Shown: positions 18,505 through 28,803 of the stretch, one piece after another
Position numbering within the stretch: the first letter of the stretch is position 1
Layout of the letters: every line of letters begins with the position of its first letter
Origin: Halopseudomonas pelagia
GTDB taxonomy: Bacteria; Pseudomonadota; Gammaproteobacteria; Pseudomonadales; Pseudomonadaceae
NCBI RefSeq assembly: GCF_009497895.1
Contig: NZ_CP033116.1
Coordinates: 682,001 to 746,000, forward strand
Reading direction: 5' to 3'
DNA: 64,000 nucleotides
The notes under the pieces: generated by a model
The model's database searches: none
The model's input: the letters and a program-made list of their open reading frames with translations, nothing else
Told to the model about the DNA's origin: nothing
Position numbers and translations under genes: made by a program

Positions 18505-20250
18505 TTACATGCGCTCCAGTGTGTCGATGCCGAGCAGGGTAAGCCCCTGCCGCAGGGTGCGTCCAGTCAATGCCGCCAGACGCAGGCGGCTATCTTTCTG
18601 GGCCGGCTGTTCGGCGGCCAGAATCGGACAGAGTTCATAGAAGCTGGAAAAACGTCCTGCCAGCTCGTACAGATAGTGGCAAAGCACGTGGGGCGTGCCC
18701 TCGCGTGCCACGTATTCCAGGGTCTGGGAATACTGCGCCAGATGGGCGGCCAGTTCGATTTCAGCAGGCTGTTCCAGCTGCATCGGACCCAGATCCTCGA
18801 CGCTGGTCATGCTCCGGTCCAGCTTGCGGAACACGCTGGCCACGCGAGTATAGGCATACATCAGGTAGGGCGCGGTGTTGCCCTCGAAGCTGAGCATCAG
18901 CTCGAAGTTGAAGTTGTAATCGCTGCTGCGGTGCTTGGACAGATCGGCATATTTCACTGCGCCGATACCGACAGCACGGGCGATCTGCCGTAGCTCTGCA
19001 GCATCCAGATCCGGGTTTTTCTGCGAGACCAGTTGATGTGCGCGCTCTTCGGCCTCATCCAGCAGATCTACCAGCTTGACCGTGCCGCCATCGCGGGTCT
19101 TGAACGGCTTGCCGTCGGCACCGTTCATGGTGCCAAAGCCCATATGCTCGAGCTGCATGCTCTCCGGTACGAAACCGGCGAGCCGTGCCACGGCAAACAC
19201 CTGCTGAAAGTGCAGAGCCTGACGCTGGTCCACGAAGTAAAGCACGCGGTCGGCATGCAACTGCTCATGGCGGTAGCGCATGGCGGCCAGATCGCTGGTG
19301 GCGTAGAGATAGCCGCCCCCTGCCTTCTGAATGATCACCGGCAGTGGATTGCCTTCGGCATTCTTGAACTCATTCAGGAAGACGCAGCGGGCGCCCTGGC
19401 TTTCGGTCAGCAGGCCTTTGGCTTGCAAGGCGTCGACGATGCTCGACAGTTTGTCGTTGTAGGCGCTCTCGCCGCGCACATCGGCGGGCGTCAGGCTGAC
19501 GCCCAGGCGGTCATACACGGCCTGGCAATGGCCCAGCGAAATACGGTTGAAGCGCTCCCAGAGTGCCAGGCAAGCAGCGTCCCCGGCCTGCAACTGCACC
19601 ACCCGCTCACGCGCACGGTCGGCAAACTCGGGGCTTTCGTCAAAGCGCTGTTTGGCCTGGCGGTAGAAGTTTTCCAGGTCCGCCAGCTCGGCCTCGGCGT
19701 CGACGCTCTGTTCTTCCAGATAGGCCAGCAGCATGCCGAATTGAGTACCCCAGTCACCCACGTGGTTTTGCCTGACGACTTCGTGGCCCAGATGCTCGAG
19801 TACGCGCACTACGGCGTCGCCAATGATGGTTGAGCGCAAATGGCCAACGTGCATTTCCTTGGCCAGATTGGGCGAGGAATAATCCACTACGACTTTCTGC
19901 TGCGGCTGGGCCAGGGCGATGGCCAGGCGCGGGTCGGTCAGTGCACGGTCCAGATTGGCCGCCAGCCACTGACGGTTCTGAAAGAAGTTGATAAAGCCTG
20001 GTCCGGCGATGGATACCTCGGAGATGGCTTCATGCTCAGGCAATGCCGCGATCAATTGCTCGGCCAGGTCGCGCGGCTTCATGCGTGCGGCCTTGGCCAG
20101 GGTCATCGCCAGGTTACTGGCGAAATCGCCATGGGCCTTATCGCGGGCAATTTCGACCTGAATGGACGGCTGAATGTCGTCAGGCAGTACGCCCTGGCTT
20201 TGAAGGCTGCTGACCGCGCTGGCCAACAGTTGGCTGATAAGGTTTTTCAT
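18505..20250 (-). CDS. argS: Arginyl-tRNA synthetase
   Basis: Class I synthetase that charges tRNA-Arg. The ATG at 20250 ([20 protein letters not shown]) gives 581 residues; an ATG 21 bp upstream is less likely. Visible: the ArgS N-terminal domain, the HIGH-like motif [39 protein letters not shown] in place of a standard KMSKS, and the C-terminal anticodon domain ending [15 protein letters not shown]. It lies 81 bp after priA on the same strand. Confidence 0.97.
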   Translation of the reverse strand: MKNLISQLLASAVSSLQSQGVLPDDIQPSIQVEIARDKAHGDFASNLAMTLAKAARMKPRDLAEQLIAALPEHEAISEVSIAGPGFINFFQNRQWLAANLDRALTDPRLAIALAQPQQKVVVDYSSPNLAKEMHVGHLRSTIIGDAVVRVLEHLGHEVVRQNHVGDWGTQFGMLLAYLEEQSVDAEAELADLENFYRQAKQRFDESPEFADRARERVVQLQAGDAACLALWERFNRISLGHCQAVYDRLGVSLTPADVRGESAYNDKLSSIVDALQAKGLLTESQGARCVFLNEFKNAEGNPLPVIIQKAGGGYLYATSDLAAMRYRHEQLHADRVLYFVDQRQALHFQQVFAVARLAGFVPESMQLEHMGFGTMNGADGKPFKTRDGGTVKLVDLLDEAEERAHQLVSQKNPDLDAAELRQIARAVGIGAVKYADLSKHRSSDYNFNFELMLSFEGNTAPYLMYAYTRVASVFRKLDRSMTSVEDLGPMQLEQPAEIELAAHLAQYSQTLEYVAREGTPHVLCHYLYELAGRFSSFYELCPILAAEQPAQKDSRLRLAALTGRTLRQGLTLLGIDTLERM

Positions 20251-20330
20251 GATTGGGGATTCATCCGGCAAGTGCCTGTGGAAAACCCGCCATTATCCGC
20301 ATTAAGTGTGCGGTTGCCAAATGCGGTACG

Positions 20331-22544
20331 TTAAAACATGTCCAATGGGTCTACGTCGATGGACCAGCGCACCTTGCGCCCAAGGGGATGGGCTTCCAGC
20401 TGCGGTAACCAGTGATGCAGCAATTGGTGCAGGGTCGAACGCTGCTTGGCCTGCACCAGCAGCTGCGCGCGGTAACGTCCGGCCCGGCGCTCCATCGGTG
20501 ACGGCACCGGTCCGAGCATATCCACTGCCAGCCCGAGTTGATCGCTCAGGTTTTCTGCCAGCGTACAGGCGGATTCGAGAAATTCATTGGCGATGCTGGC
20601 GTTATTGGCCTCGGCTCGCAGCAGCGCGATAAAGCTGAAGGGCGGCAGGCCGGCCCTGTCGCGGGCATCCAGTTCCATCTCGGCAATCGCGCCATAGCCC
20701 TGTTCGGTCAGGTTGATCAGCAGCGGGTGCTCTGCCATATGCGTCTGGATCAGCACCTGGCCGGGCTTGTCGGCGCGGCCGGCGCGGCCGGCGACCTGAG
20801 TAATCAACTGGGACATGCGTTCCGGCCCGCGAAAGTCGGCCGAGAACAAACCGCCATCGGCGTCCAGAATCGCCACCAGGGTTACATCGGGAAAGTGATG
20901 ACCCTTGGCGAGCATCTGCGTGCCCACCAGCAAACAGGGAGCGCCGCTTTGAATGCGCTTGAGCATGCCCTGCATGGCTTCCTTGCGCGCCATGCTTTCA
21001 CGGTCGATGCGCAGCACCGGAAAATCCGGAAAGCGCTGCGCCAGATATTCTTCGGTACGCTCGGTGCCGGCGCCGAGCTGGCGGAGGTCCTTGCTCAGGC
21101 ATTTCGGGCATTCGTGCTCCTGCGGGCGTTGGGTATCGCAGTGGTGGCAATGCAGACGTGGCGGGTTCTGGTGCACGGTCATGCGTGCGTCACAGCGGGT
21201 ACATTCGGCGATCCAGCCGCAATCGTGGCACATCAGCGTCGGCGCAAAGCCGCGGCGATTGATAAATACCAGCACCTGGTTGCCCTGCTTGAGATGCTCG
21301 CCAATGGCCTCGATCATCGGTCGGCACAGGCCGGCTTCGAGTTTGCGGCTGCGGATATCAATACAGCGAAAGCCCGGCGGCTTGGCGTTACCGGCACGTT
21401 CGGTCAAACGCAGATGCTGGTAGCGACCGCGACGCACGTTATACAGGCTTTCCAGCGACGGCGTGGCCGAGCCGAGGATGATCGGCGTGTCTTCCAGGTG
21501 CGCGCGGTACACGGCCAGATCGCGGGCGTTGTAGCGCAGGCCTTCCTGCTGTTTGAACGACAGGTCGTGCTCTTCATCGACAATGATCAGGCCTGGGCGC
21601 GCCAACGGCGTGAAGATCGCCGAGCGGGTACCGATGATGATGCCTGCCTCCCCGTCACGGGCGGCAACCCAGGCATCCAGCCGTTCTCGGTCATTCAGCC
21701 CGGAATGCAGAATCACCACCGGAATACTGAAACGTTTTTGGAAGCGCTCCATGGTTTGCGGGGTCAGGCCAATTTCCGGGATCAGCACCAGCGCCTGCCG
21801 CCCGGCGACCAGGCAGCGTTCGATTGCTTGCAGGTAGACTTCAGTCTTGCCGCTGCCGGTGACGCCGTCCAGCAACCAGGCGGTAAAACCGCTCTTGCCG
21901 GCGATCGCATCCAGTGCTGCCTGCTGCTCGGCATTGGCCTTGAGCGGAATGTCGCTTAATAAAGGCAGAGGTTCGGCCGTGTGATGCGGGGACTGGTGAA
22001 TGCGCTGAGCCAGACCTTTGCGCTCAAGCGCTTCGAGTGCATCGCGGGTCAGACCCCATTGGCTGATCAGCGCATGGGACAAGCCATGCGGATGCTTGGC
22101 CAAAACCTGTACCGCCTGCTTCTGTTTGGCCGCGCGACTGACCGCAGGATGCTCGGGGTAGGCGCCGGGCAGCAATTGCCAGAGCAGGTCCTGCCGGGCG
22201 ATAGCCGGCTCACCCTGGCGCAGTAGCGTTGGTAGAGCGCAGCCCAGAGTATCGCCCAGCCCATGCTGGTAATAACTGGCAGTCCAGAGAATCAGTTGCC
22301 ACAGACTCCCGGGCAGCAGCGGCTGCAGGTCAATCAGTTCCTGCGCTGGCTTCAGTTTGGCCGCAGGCACCTCGGTGGTGTCGCTGATACCGGCAATGAC
22401 GCCGACCATCTGCCGCTGGCCGAAGGGCACCCGTACGCGCTGGCCGATACGCAGATCCTCGGCACGCACGCCAGCTGGGCTGCGGTAGTCGAACAGGCGG
22501 CGCAGGGGCGAGGGCAGGGCGACCTGCAGTATGGGTCCGGGCAC
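20331..22544 (-). CDS. priA: Primosomal replication protein N' / restart helicase PriA
   Basis: 3'-5' DNA helicase that restarts stalled replication forks and reloads DnaB. The GTG at 22544 (VPGPILQVALPSPLRRLFDY) has an AGGAAG site at the right distance and gives 737 residues, the normal size; the frame stays open to 22622. Motifs: Walker A GVTGSGKTEVYLQ, DEEH box IVDEEHDLSFKQQEGLRYN, zinc-binding cysteines in CHDCGWIAECTRC and CHHCDTQRPQEHECPKC, and helicase motif VAGRAGRADKPGQV. Confidence 0.96.
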   Translation of the reverse strand: MPGPILQVALPSPLRRLFDYRSPAGVRAEDLRIGQRVRVPFGQRQMVGVIAGISDTTEVPAAKLKPAQELIDLQPLLPGSLWQLILWTASYYQHGLGDTLGCALPTLLRQGEPAIARQDLLWQLLPGAYPEHPAVSRAAKQKQAVQVLAKHPHGLSHALISQWGLTRDALEALERKGLAQRIHQSPHHTAEPLPLLSDIPLKANAEQQAALDAIAGKSGFTAWLLDGVTGSGKTEVYLQAIERCLVAGRQALVLIPEIGLTPQTMERFQKRFSIPVVILHSGLNDRERLDAWVAARDGEAGIIIGTRSAIFTPLARPGLIIVDEEHDLSFKQQEGLRYNARDLAVYRAHLEDTPIILGSATPSLESLYNVRRGRYQHLRLTERAGNAKPPGFRCIDIRSRKLEAGLCRPMIEAIGEHLKQGNQVLVFINRRGFAPTLMCHDCGWIAECTRCDARMTVHQNPPRLHCHHCDTQRPQEHECPKCLSKDLRQLGAGTERTEEYLAQRFPDFPVLRIDRESMARKEAMQGMLKRIQSGAPCLLVGTQMLAKGHHFPDVTLVAILDADGGLFSADFRGPERMSQLITQVAGRAGRADKPGQVLIQTHMAEHPLLINLTEQGYGAIAEMELDARDRAGLPPFSFIALLRAEANNASIANEFLESACTLAENLSDQLGLAVDMLGPVPSPMERRAGRYRAQLLVQAKQRSTLHQLLHHWLPQLEAHPLGRKVRWSIDVDPLDMF

Positions 22545-22768
22545 GCGTGGCTTCCTGTTGCTAGGCTGTTGGTAAGGCCATGTTGATGTCGCGCCATGGT
22601 AGCATTCCCATCCCTCGTGCATGAGACTTGCGTCTGGCGCGGATTCTGGTATTATCGCCGGCCTATTTATGGCCCCTGTGCATTCCGTGCTGGCGCCAGG
22701 CAGACCACCATAGCGTGCGGTGCCTGATCAGGTTGATCTGGTGGCGGCACACACAAAGAGGATTCACC

Positions 22769-22981
22769 ATGAAAGCTGATTTGCATCCTGCGTACCAGGA
22801 AATCGAAGCCACCTGCAGCTGCGGTAACGTGATCAAGACCCGTTCCACACTGAAAAGCGGTATTCACCTCGACGTCTGCTCCGAGTGCCACCCGTTCTAC
22901 ACCGGCAAGCAGAAGATGCTGGACACCGGCGGTCGTATCGAGCGCTTCAAGCAGCGTTTTGGCGCTGTCAGCTCCAAGTAA
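22769..22981 (+). CDS. rpmE: 50S ribosomal protein L31 (zinc-binding form)
   Basis: Ribosomal protein L31 of the large subunit, 70 residues from [14 protein letters not shown]. It keeps the zinc-binding cysteines (TCSCGNV and [13 protein letters not shown]), so it is the C+ type, not the zinc-free paralogue used under zinc limitation. AAAGAGGA precedes the ATG at 22769. It is divergent from priA. Confidence 0.97.
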   Translation: MKADLHPAYQEIEATCSCGNVIKTRSTLKSGIHLDVCSECHPFYTGKQKMLDTGGRIERFKQRFGAVSSK

Positions 22982-23007
22982 GACCCATGCCGGGCCTCGC
23001 GCAAGTG

Positions 23008-23802
23008 ATGGCCGCAGTGCAAGGCAAGAAAAAGGCGCTCCTTACGGGCGCCTTTTTTATTGCCTGTCTGTTGGCCCCCGCCGTACATGCCGATGTTTGT
23101 CAGCTAGCGGCTAAAGGCGAACGCGTCAGCAGTCGGGTGGTGATCGATGGCGATACGCTGGAGCTGAGCGATCAGCGACGGGTTCGTTTGATCGGCATCG
23201 ATACACCGGAAATCGGCCGGCGTGGCGAGGCCAGTCAACCCTTCGCCCAGGCGGCCAGAAAGCGCCTGGAGCAACTGGTTCGGCAACCCGGTTTGCGCTT
23301 GCATGTCGGACAGCAGCCCAAGGACCATTACGGCCGAACACTGGCACATCTGTACGGCCCGGACGGCGAGAATATCGAAGCGCAATTGCTCAGCGAAGGC
23401 TTGGGGTTTGCGCTGGCGGTACCGCCCAACAGTGCCTTGATTGACTGTCACCTGGCGGCGGAAGGGCAGGCGCGCCAGGCCAGACTAGGTCTGTGGCAGG
23501 ATTCCCCGGTGCAGAAGGCGAGCCAGATCAAGTCGGGTGGTTTTGCACTGCTCGGCGGGCAGGTCGTGTCGGCCAATGAAGCCGGGGGTTATCTCTGGCT
23601 GGAGTTGGACGGCCCTGTGGTGTTGCGTATTGCTCAGGATGAGCGCAGATTATTTCCTGCAGGTGCGCCCGGATCCTGGAAGGGCCGGCAGCTGGAAGCG
23701 CGCGGGTGGGTAATCGACCGGCGCGGTCAGCGTCACCTTAAACCCGGCCACAAGCCGTTCATGTTGCCACTGCGTCACCCCTCGATGTTGGAGCTACAAT
23801 GA
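23008..23802 (+). CDS. Thermonuclease (SNase)-like exported protein
   Basis: Staphylococcal-nuclease-fold protein of about 264 residues. The N-terminus KKKALLTGAFFIACLLAPAVHA is a signal peptide with a likely cut after AHA. SNase motifs are VVIDGDTLEL, RVRLIGIDTPEIGRRGE, DHYGRTLAHLY and EAQLLSEGLGFAL. The residues expected in an active nuclease are largely present, so a periplasmic nuclease is plausible. The start is uncertain: ATG at 22987 or 23008 both keep the signal peptide. The stop overlaps the next gene by 4 bp, so the two are co-translated. Confidence 0.82.
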   Translation: MAAVQGKKKALLTGAFFIACLLAPAVHADVCQLAAKGERVSSRVVIDGDTLELSDQRRVRLIGIDTPEIGRRGEASQPFAQAARKRLEQLVRQPGLRLHVGQQPKDHYGRTLAHLYGPDGENIEAQLLSEGLGFALAVPPNSALIDCHLAAEGQARQARLGLWQDSPVQKASQIKSGGFALLGGQVVSANEAGGYLWLELDGPVVLRIAQDERRLFPAGAPGSWKGRQLEARGWVIDRRGQRHLKPGHKPFMLPLRHPSMLELQ

Positions 23803-25241
23803 TTTTTCGTCCTCTGCTGGTCTTCGTCCTGGCCGGGTTAATGCTCGGCGGCTGCGCGGCCAATCCGGTCACCGGCAAGCAGAACTTTGTGATGATGTCC
23901 GAGGCTCAGGAGATGGCCCTGGGGCAACAGGCCAGCGAGCAGATCGCGCAACAGATGAGCATGCTCAAGGATCCCAAGTTGCAGGCCTATGTGCAGCGCA
24001 TCGGTGCGCAGTTGGCCAATAAGAGCCATCGCAGCGGTATTCCCTATCAGTTCAATGTGGTCGATTCCCCGGACATCAATGCCTTCGCGCTCCCGGGCGG
24101 GCATATCTATATCAATCGCGGTCTGCTGATCTACCTCAACTCCGAGGCGCAGATGGCTGCGGTATTGGGCCATGAGATCGGCCACGTCACCGCACGTCAT
24201 GGCGTGCGGCAGCAAAGTATCGCGATGGGCACGGGCCTGATCGGCCAACTGATTACCATAGGTACGGGCATGCCGGCGGCCGGTGATCTGAGCAATATGC
24301 TCGGCACTGCCATGGTCCGTGGTTACGGCCGTGATATGGAGCTGGAGGCCGATGGTTTGGGTGCGGAGTATCTTGCCCGTACCGGATACCGGCCGGAGGC
24401 GGTGCTGGATGTCATCGGCGCGCTGAAGAATCAGGATACCTATTCTTCGCAGAAAGCCGCTGCCCAGGGTAAACAGGTCGAGAGTTACCATGGTCTGTTC
24501 TCTACCCATCCGACCCACGACCAGCGCTTGCAGCAGGTGGTGGCCCAGGCTCAGGGGCTGACAACCGGTGACGCGCAGCGGGTGGGGCGGGACGACTATT
24601 TGCAGATGCTCGACGGTATGATCTATGGCGACAGTCCGGAACAGGGAATCATCCGCGGTCAGCGCTTCCTGCATACCGAGCTGAACATGGTGCTGGATTA
24701 TCCCAAGGGCTGGGTGATTCTCAACCGCCCGGACGTGCTGCTGGCGCATACTCCAGACGAACAGGGTTTTATTGCGCTGACGATGGAAAACCTGAGCAAC
24801 ACCAATGTTACTGCCGAGGAGTTATTGCGCGCTCGTGTGGGCAAGCAGCGGCTGACCCAGGACCAGGCATTCAGCGGCACGGGCTATAAGGGGTTTATGG
24901 CGACCATTCCCGGGGATAATGCGCGGCGTGTGGCGGCAATAGTGCGCGGCAAACAGGCGTTCCTGTTTATCGGTGCATTCCGTGGTCGTGGCCCGCTGGA
25001 GCTCTACGACGAGCAGTTTGTGCAGACCATCCGCAGTTTTCGGCCCCTGACCGCCGCGGATAAAAAGAACGCGCAGCCCATGCGGATTCGCTTGGTGCGC
25101 GCGCGACAAGGCGATACCTACGCTAAGCTGGCAAAGGGCAGCCCCTTGGGAGATGAGGCCGAAGCACGCCTGCGGTTGCTGAACGCGCAATGGCCGGAGG
25201 GCCAGCCCAAGGCCGGGCAGTGGCTCAAAGTTGTAAGATAA
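23799..25241 (+). CDS. M48-family metalloprotease, lipoprotein
   Basis: Zinc protease of the LoiP/BepA type, 480 residues, acting in envelope quality control by family analogy. Lipobox LGGC puts the lipid cysteine at residue 19. The zinc site HEIGH is at 125-129 with GHVTARHG after it, and MELEADGLGAEYLARTGYRP supplies the third ligand. The second half contains a domain of unknown role (VQTIRSFRPLTAADKK) and ends with a LysM-like stretch (RLVRARQGDTYAKLA ... LKVV). It overlaps the thermonuclease-like gene by 4 bp. Confidence 0.9.
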   Translation: MIFRPLLVFVLAGLMLGGCAANPVTGKQNFVMMSEAQEMALGQQASEQIAQQMSMLKDPKLQAYVQRIGAQLANKSHRSGIPYQFNVVDSPDINAFALPGGHIYINRGLLIYLNSEAQMAAVLGHEIGHVTARHGVRQQSIAMGTGLIGQLITIGTGMPAAGDLSNMLGTAMVRGYGRDMELEADGLGAEYLARTGYRPEAVLDVIGALKNQDTYSSQKAAAQGKQVESYHGLFSTHPTHDQRLQQVVAQAQGLTTGDAQRVGRDDYLQMLDGMIYGDSPEQGIIRGQRFLHTELNMVLDYPKGWVILNRPDVLLAHTPDEQGFIALTMENLSNTNVTAEELLRARVGKQRLTQDQAFSGTGYKGFMATIPGDNARRVAAIVRGKQAFLFIGAFRGRGPLELYDEQFVQTIRSFRPLTAADKKNAQPMRIRLVRARQGDTYAKLAKGSPLGDEAEARLRLLNAQWPEGQPKAGQWLKVVR

Positions 25242-25337
25242 TGTCCTTGACATTGATCTCGTGAATGATCTTGTTCGTGTTGGCGGTTTTCTGTATTCTC
25301 ATCCGCCCGCACAAGCAACTTGACCGGAAAACTGAAC

Positions 25338-26600
25338 ATGTCTGATTTGAGAACCGATGCACTCGACTATCATGCCAACCCGCGTCCGGGCAAGCTGAGC
25401 GTCGAACTGACCAAGCCTACCGCCACTGCACGTGACCTGGCTCTGGCCTACAGTCCTGGCGTTGCTGAGCCAGTGCGTGAAATCGCCAAGGACGCTCTCA
25501 ATGCCTACAAATACACCGGCAAGGGCAACCTGGTTGCGGTGATTTCCGACGGTACAGCCATTCTCGGCCTGGGTAACCTGGGTCCGTTGGCAAGCAAGCC
25601 GGTAATGGAAGGCAAAGGCGTGTTGTTCAAGCGCTTCGCTGGTATCGACGTGTTCGATATCGAAGTCGAATCCGAAAGCCCGCAGGCTTTTATTGACACC
25701 GTCAAGCGTATCTCCTGCACCTTCGGTGGTATCAACCTGGAAGATATCAAGGCCCCCGAGTGCTTTGAAATCGAGCGCGCTCTGATCGAGCAGTGCGATA
25801 TCCCGGTTTTCCACGATGACCAGCACGGTACCGCTATTGTTACCGCCGCGGCGATGATCAACGCGCTGGAACTGGCTGACAAGACGCTGGAAGATGCCAA
25901 GATCGTTTGTCTGGGCGCTGGCGCTGCTGCCATCGCCTGCATGAAGCTGCTGGTCAGCATGGGCTGCAAGGTCGAGAACATCTATATGCTCGACCGCAAG
26001 GGTGTGATCCACTCTGGCCGTGATGACCTGAACGAATACAAGGCGATCTTCGCTACCGACACTGAAAAGCGCACCCTGGCTGATGCCATGAAAGGCGCTG
26101 ACGTGTTTGTCGGCCTGTCAGGTCCTAACCTGCTGCAACCGGCCGAACTGAAGCTGATGGCTGAAAACCCCATCGTATTCGCCTGCTCCAACCCGGATCC
26201 GGAAATCGATCCCGAGCTGGCTCACGCTTCACGTCCTGACGTGATCATGGCCACCGGTCGTTCCGACTACCCGAACCAGGTCAACAACGTACTGGGCTTC
26301 CCCTTCATCTTCCGTGGTGCTCTGGACGTTCGCGCCACGCGCATCAACGAAGAGATGAAGATTGCTGCCGTACATGCGATCCGCAAGCTGGCCAAGGAGC
26401 CGGTACCGGAGTACGTATCTGCTGCCTACGGCGGTATCTCCCTGGAATTTGGTCGTGATTACATCATTCCCAAGCCCATGGACGTGCGCCTGATCGAAGA
26501 AGTGCCTGCAGCTGTGGCCCAGGCGGCTATCGATTCCGGTGTGGCTACCCTGCCATACCCGGCCCATTACCCACTGAAGTCAGTCGAAGACTGCATCTGA
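25338..26600 (+). CDS. maeB: NADP-dependent malic enzyme (short form)
   Basis: Oxidative decarboxylation of malate to pyruvate with reduction of NADP, a source of NADPH and pyruvate. 420 residues from MSDLRTDALDYHANPRPGK. Motifs: LAYSPGVAEPVREIA, FHDDQHGTAIVTAAAMINAL, the dinucleotide loop VCLGAGAAAIACMKLL, and ACSNPDPEIDPELAH. It lacks the C-terminal phosphotransacetylase-like domain of the long MaeB form. A strong terminator follows. Confidence 0.95.
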   Translation: MSDLRTDALDYHANPRPGKLSVELTKPTATARDLALAYSPGVAEPVREIAKDALNAYKYTGKGNLVAVISDGTAILGLGNLGPLASKPVMEGKGVLFKRFAGIDVFDIEVESESPQAFIDTVKRISCTFGGINLEDIKAPECFEIERALIEQCDIPVFHDDQHGTAIVTAAAMINALELADKTLEDAKIVCLGAGAAAIACMKLLVSMGCKVENIYMLDRKGVIHSGRDDLNEYKAIFATDTEKRTLADAMKGADVFVGLSGPNLLQPAELKLMAENPIVFACSNPDPEIDPELAHASRPDVIMATGRSDYPNQVNNVLGFPFIFRGALDVRATRINEEMKIAAVHAIRKLAKEPVPEYVSAAYGGISLEFGRDYIIPKPMDVRLIEEVPAAVAQAAIDSGVATLPYPAHYPLKSVEDCI

Positions 26601-26614
26601 TCAGCCGGTAATTG

Positions 26615-26644
26615 AAAAACCCCGCCTCGGCGGGGTTTTTTTTG
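26615..26644. terminator. Bidirectional terminator between maeB and amiB
   Basis: AAAACCCCGC and GCGGGGTTTT form a perfect 10-bp stem with loop CTCG, with a T-run on the plus strand and an A-run that becomes T on the minus strand. It closes both converging genes. Confidence 0.93.
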
Positions 26645-26646
26645 TG

Positions 26647-27705
26647 TCAATCGTCCGGGCCTTTCAGGGTCAACCTCACTCTGTGTTGCGTATCCAGATC
26701 GGCCAACAGCAGGCAGCCTGGTGGGCGATCGGGAGTTTGCAACAATGCGCGAGCCACCTCCGGCTCCAGGTGCTGACGAAAGCTGCGGGCCATGGCCCGC
26801 GCGCCGTAGCGTCGGTCAAAACCCTGCTGGCCGAGCCACGACTTGAGTGGCGGTTGCGCCACCAACTGGACCTGATGCCGAGCCAGGCGGTTATTCAGCC
26901 GCTGCAAAGCCAGTTCCACCAGAATCAATATCTGATCGTCGCCCAGGCGCTGATAAATCAGTTGCTGGTCAATACGGTTGAGAAATTCCGGTGCAAAGGC
27001 CTTCTCAAGAGCCAGTTGTTGCTGCTTCTGTTCCTGTCGAGCGCGCCAGGCTTCGGGTAGCCAGCGCCGCCAGCCACTTTGCTGGCGCTGTTGCCAGGCC
27101 CAGAGTGATTGAGCGCCGACGTTACTGGTCATGAAAATCAGACTGTTGCGGAAGTCCAGGGTACTGGTGCCTGAGCTGAGCCTTAGCTGGCCGTTGTCGA
27201 AGATGTTCATCAGTGCGCGGATCACCGGTTCACTGGCCTTTTCCAGCTCGTCAAACAGCACGATGCCGGGTTTGCCGAAGCTGCCCTCGATGGCCTCGCG
27301 GTCAAACAGTGTATTGCCCTCCTTGCTGCCCACATAACCGGGCGGCGCCCCGGTCAGTGAAGCGGCGTAGTGCTCCTGGGCCAAGGTGTTCATGTCGATG
27401 CGGCACAGGGCGTCGGCGCGGCCATGAATGGCTTCGGCGAGCAGACGCACGGTTTCGGTCTTCCCCACCCCCGTTGGCCCCATTAACAACATTACCGCCA
27501 GGGGTTTTCTCGGGTCGCCCAGCTCGGCCTTGGTCAGGGCCAGGCTCGCGGCGATAGCGTCCAGCGCCGCACCCTGACCGGTGATGCGCGAGCGCAGCGA
27601 CTGCATGACCTTGTCCAGATCAAACTGAAAGCGCGACTGGCGCATGGGCGGCGTGCTGCCGCCCATGCGCTGATTGTGCTCCAACACTTCATTGATAAAC
27701 GGCAT
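26647..27705 (-). CDS. amiB: AmiB-type AAA+ ATPase (ClpA/ClpB second-domain-like)
   Basis: Single-module AAA+ ATPase of 352 residues, like the second domain of ClpA/ClpB. Motifs: ITGQGAALDAIAASLALTKA, Walker [15 protein letters not shown], the pore-loop region GAPPGYVGSKEG, Walker B GIVLFDELEKA, sensor FMTSNVGAQS and the C-terminal FDRRYGARAMARSFRQHLEP. It has no ClpN domain or first ATPase module. In Pseudomonas aeruginosa the gene after amiE, amiB, encodes just such a protein of unclear function. Here it follows amiE by 21 bp, so I use that name. Confidence 0.88.
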   Translation of the reverse strand: MPFINEVLEHNQRMGGSTPPMRQSRFQFDLDKVMQSLRSRITGQGAALDAIAASLALTKAELGDPRKPLAVMLLMGPTGVGKTETVRLLAEAIHGRADALCRIDMNTLAQEHYAASLTGAPPGYVGSKEGNTLFDREAIEGSFGKPGIVLFDELEKASEPVIRALMNIFDNGQLRLSSGTSTLDFRNSLIFMTSNVGAQSLWAWQQRQQSGWRRWLPEAWRARQEQKQQQLALEKAFAPEFLNRIDQQLIYQRLGDDQILILVELALQRLNNRLARHQVQLVAQPPLKSWLGQQGFDRRYGARAMARSFRQHLEPEVARALLQTPDRPPGCLLLADLDTQHRVRLTLKGPDD

Positions 27706-27726
27706 GACCGCGCCCCGTCAGCGGCG

Positions 27727-28773
27727 TCAGGCGCCGGCTTCCTTGTCCTTGCCTGGATGCGGCAGTTCACCCACCGGGCAATCCTTGACGCCGATGGTGC
27801 TGCGGGTCATTTTCTCCACATCATCGCGGGCCTTTTCCGCATCCAGTACCCAGGTGCGATAGAAATCGAATGGGCAATCGGCAACGCCGCGATCACCATC
27901 ACCGGAGTTGTACACACCGGTGTAGCCACGGTGCAGCAGTTTGAACAGATGGTTTTGTGACTGATCATTGGCCCGCGCATCGCGGATCTGCGATACCGAC
28001 AGCTGGGCGTACTGAATACCCATATCCTCTTCGCCGCATTCACCCAGCGTGCGACCGTCGAAGCCGATGATTGCCGAGTGGCCGAAGTAGGAGTACACGC
28101 CATCGAAGCCGCTGGCATTGGCTACCGCGACATAGCAGTTGTTGGCCCAGGCCATGCTCTTGGCCATCATTACCTGCTGTTCCTTGGCCGGATACATATA
28201 GCCCTGGCAGCGCACGATCAGCTCGGCGCCTTTCATCGCGCAGTCACGCCAGATTTCCGGATAGTTGCCGTCATCACAGATGATCAGGCTGATCTTCATG
28301 CCCTTGGGGCCGTCGGATACATAAGTGCGGTCGCCGGGGTACCAGCCTTCGATCGGGCACCAAGGTATGCACTTGCGGTATTTCTGCACTATCTCGCCCT
28401 GATCATTGATCAGTACCAGGGTGTTATAGGGCGCCTTGTGCGGATGTTCTTCATGCTGCTCGCCGGTCAGGGAAAAAATACCCCAGGTTTTGGCCTGCTT
28501 GCAGGCTTCGCTGAAAATGCGCGTTTCATCACCAGGAATGGTCGCGGCCGTGGCCATCATTTCATCGTGGTCGTACATGATGCCCATCGTGCTGTATTCC
28601 GGAAACACCACCAGGTCCATGCCCGGCAAACCCTGCTTCATACCGATGATCATCTCGGCAATATTGCGGGCGTTGGCCAGTACATCATCGCGGGTGTGCA
28701 GCCGCGGCATCTTGTAATTGACTACGGCAACACCAACGGTATCGGGGCTGCTTGATATATCTCCATGACGCAT
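27727..28773 (-). CDS. amiE: Aliphatic amidase AmiE
   Basis: Hydrolyses short aliphatic amides such as acetamide and propionamide to the acid and ammonia. Nitrilase-superfamily enzyme of 348 residues, the standard length. Catalytic Glu59 is in VVFPEYS, Lys in [10 protein letters not shown] and Cys in [25 protein letters not shown] precedes the ATG at 28773. It lies 30 bp after the sigma-54 activator and before amiB, giving direct amide-to-ammonia conversion within the cluster. Confidence 0.97.
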   Translation of the reverse strand: MRHGDISSSPDTVGVAVVNYKMPRLHTRDDVLANARNIAEMIIGMKQGLPGMDLVVFPEYSTMGIMYDHDEMMATAATIPGDETRIFSEACKQAKTWGIFSLTGEQHEEHPHKAPYNTLVLINDQGEIVQKYRKCIPWCPIEGWYPGDRTYVSDGPKGMKISLIICDDGNYPEIWRDCAMKGAELIVRCQGYMYPAKEQQVMMAKSMAWANNCYVAVANASGFDGVYSYFGHSAIIGFDGRTLGECGEEDMGIQYAQLSVSQIRDARANDQSQNHLFKLLHRGYTGVYNSGDGDRGVADCPFDFYRTWVLDAEKARDDVEKMTRSTIGVKDCPVGELPHPGKDKEAGA

Positions 28774-28803
28774 GAGTATTCCTCCGCTTGCTTGAGTTGG
28801 GGG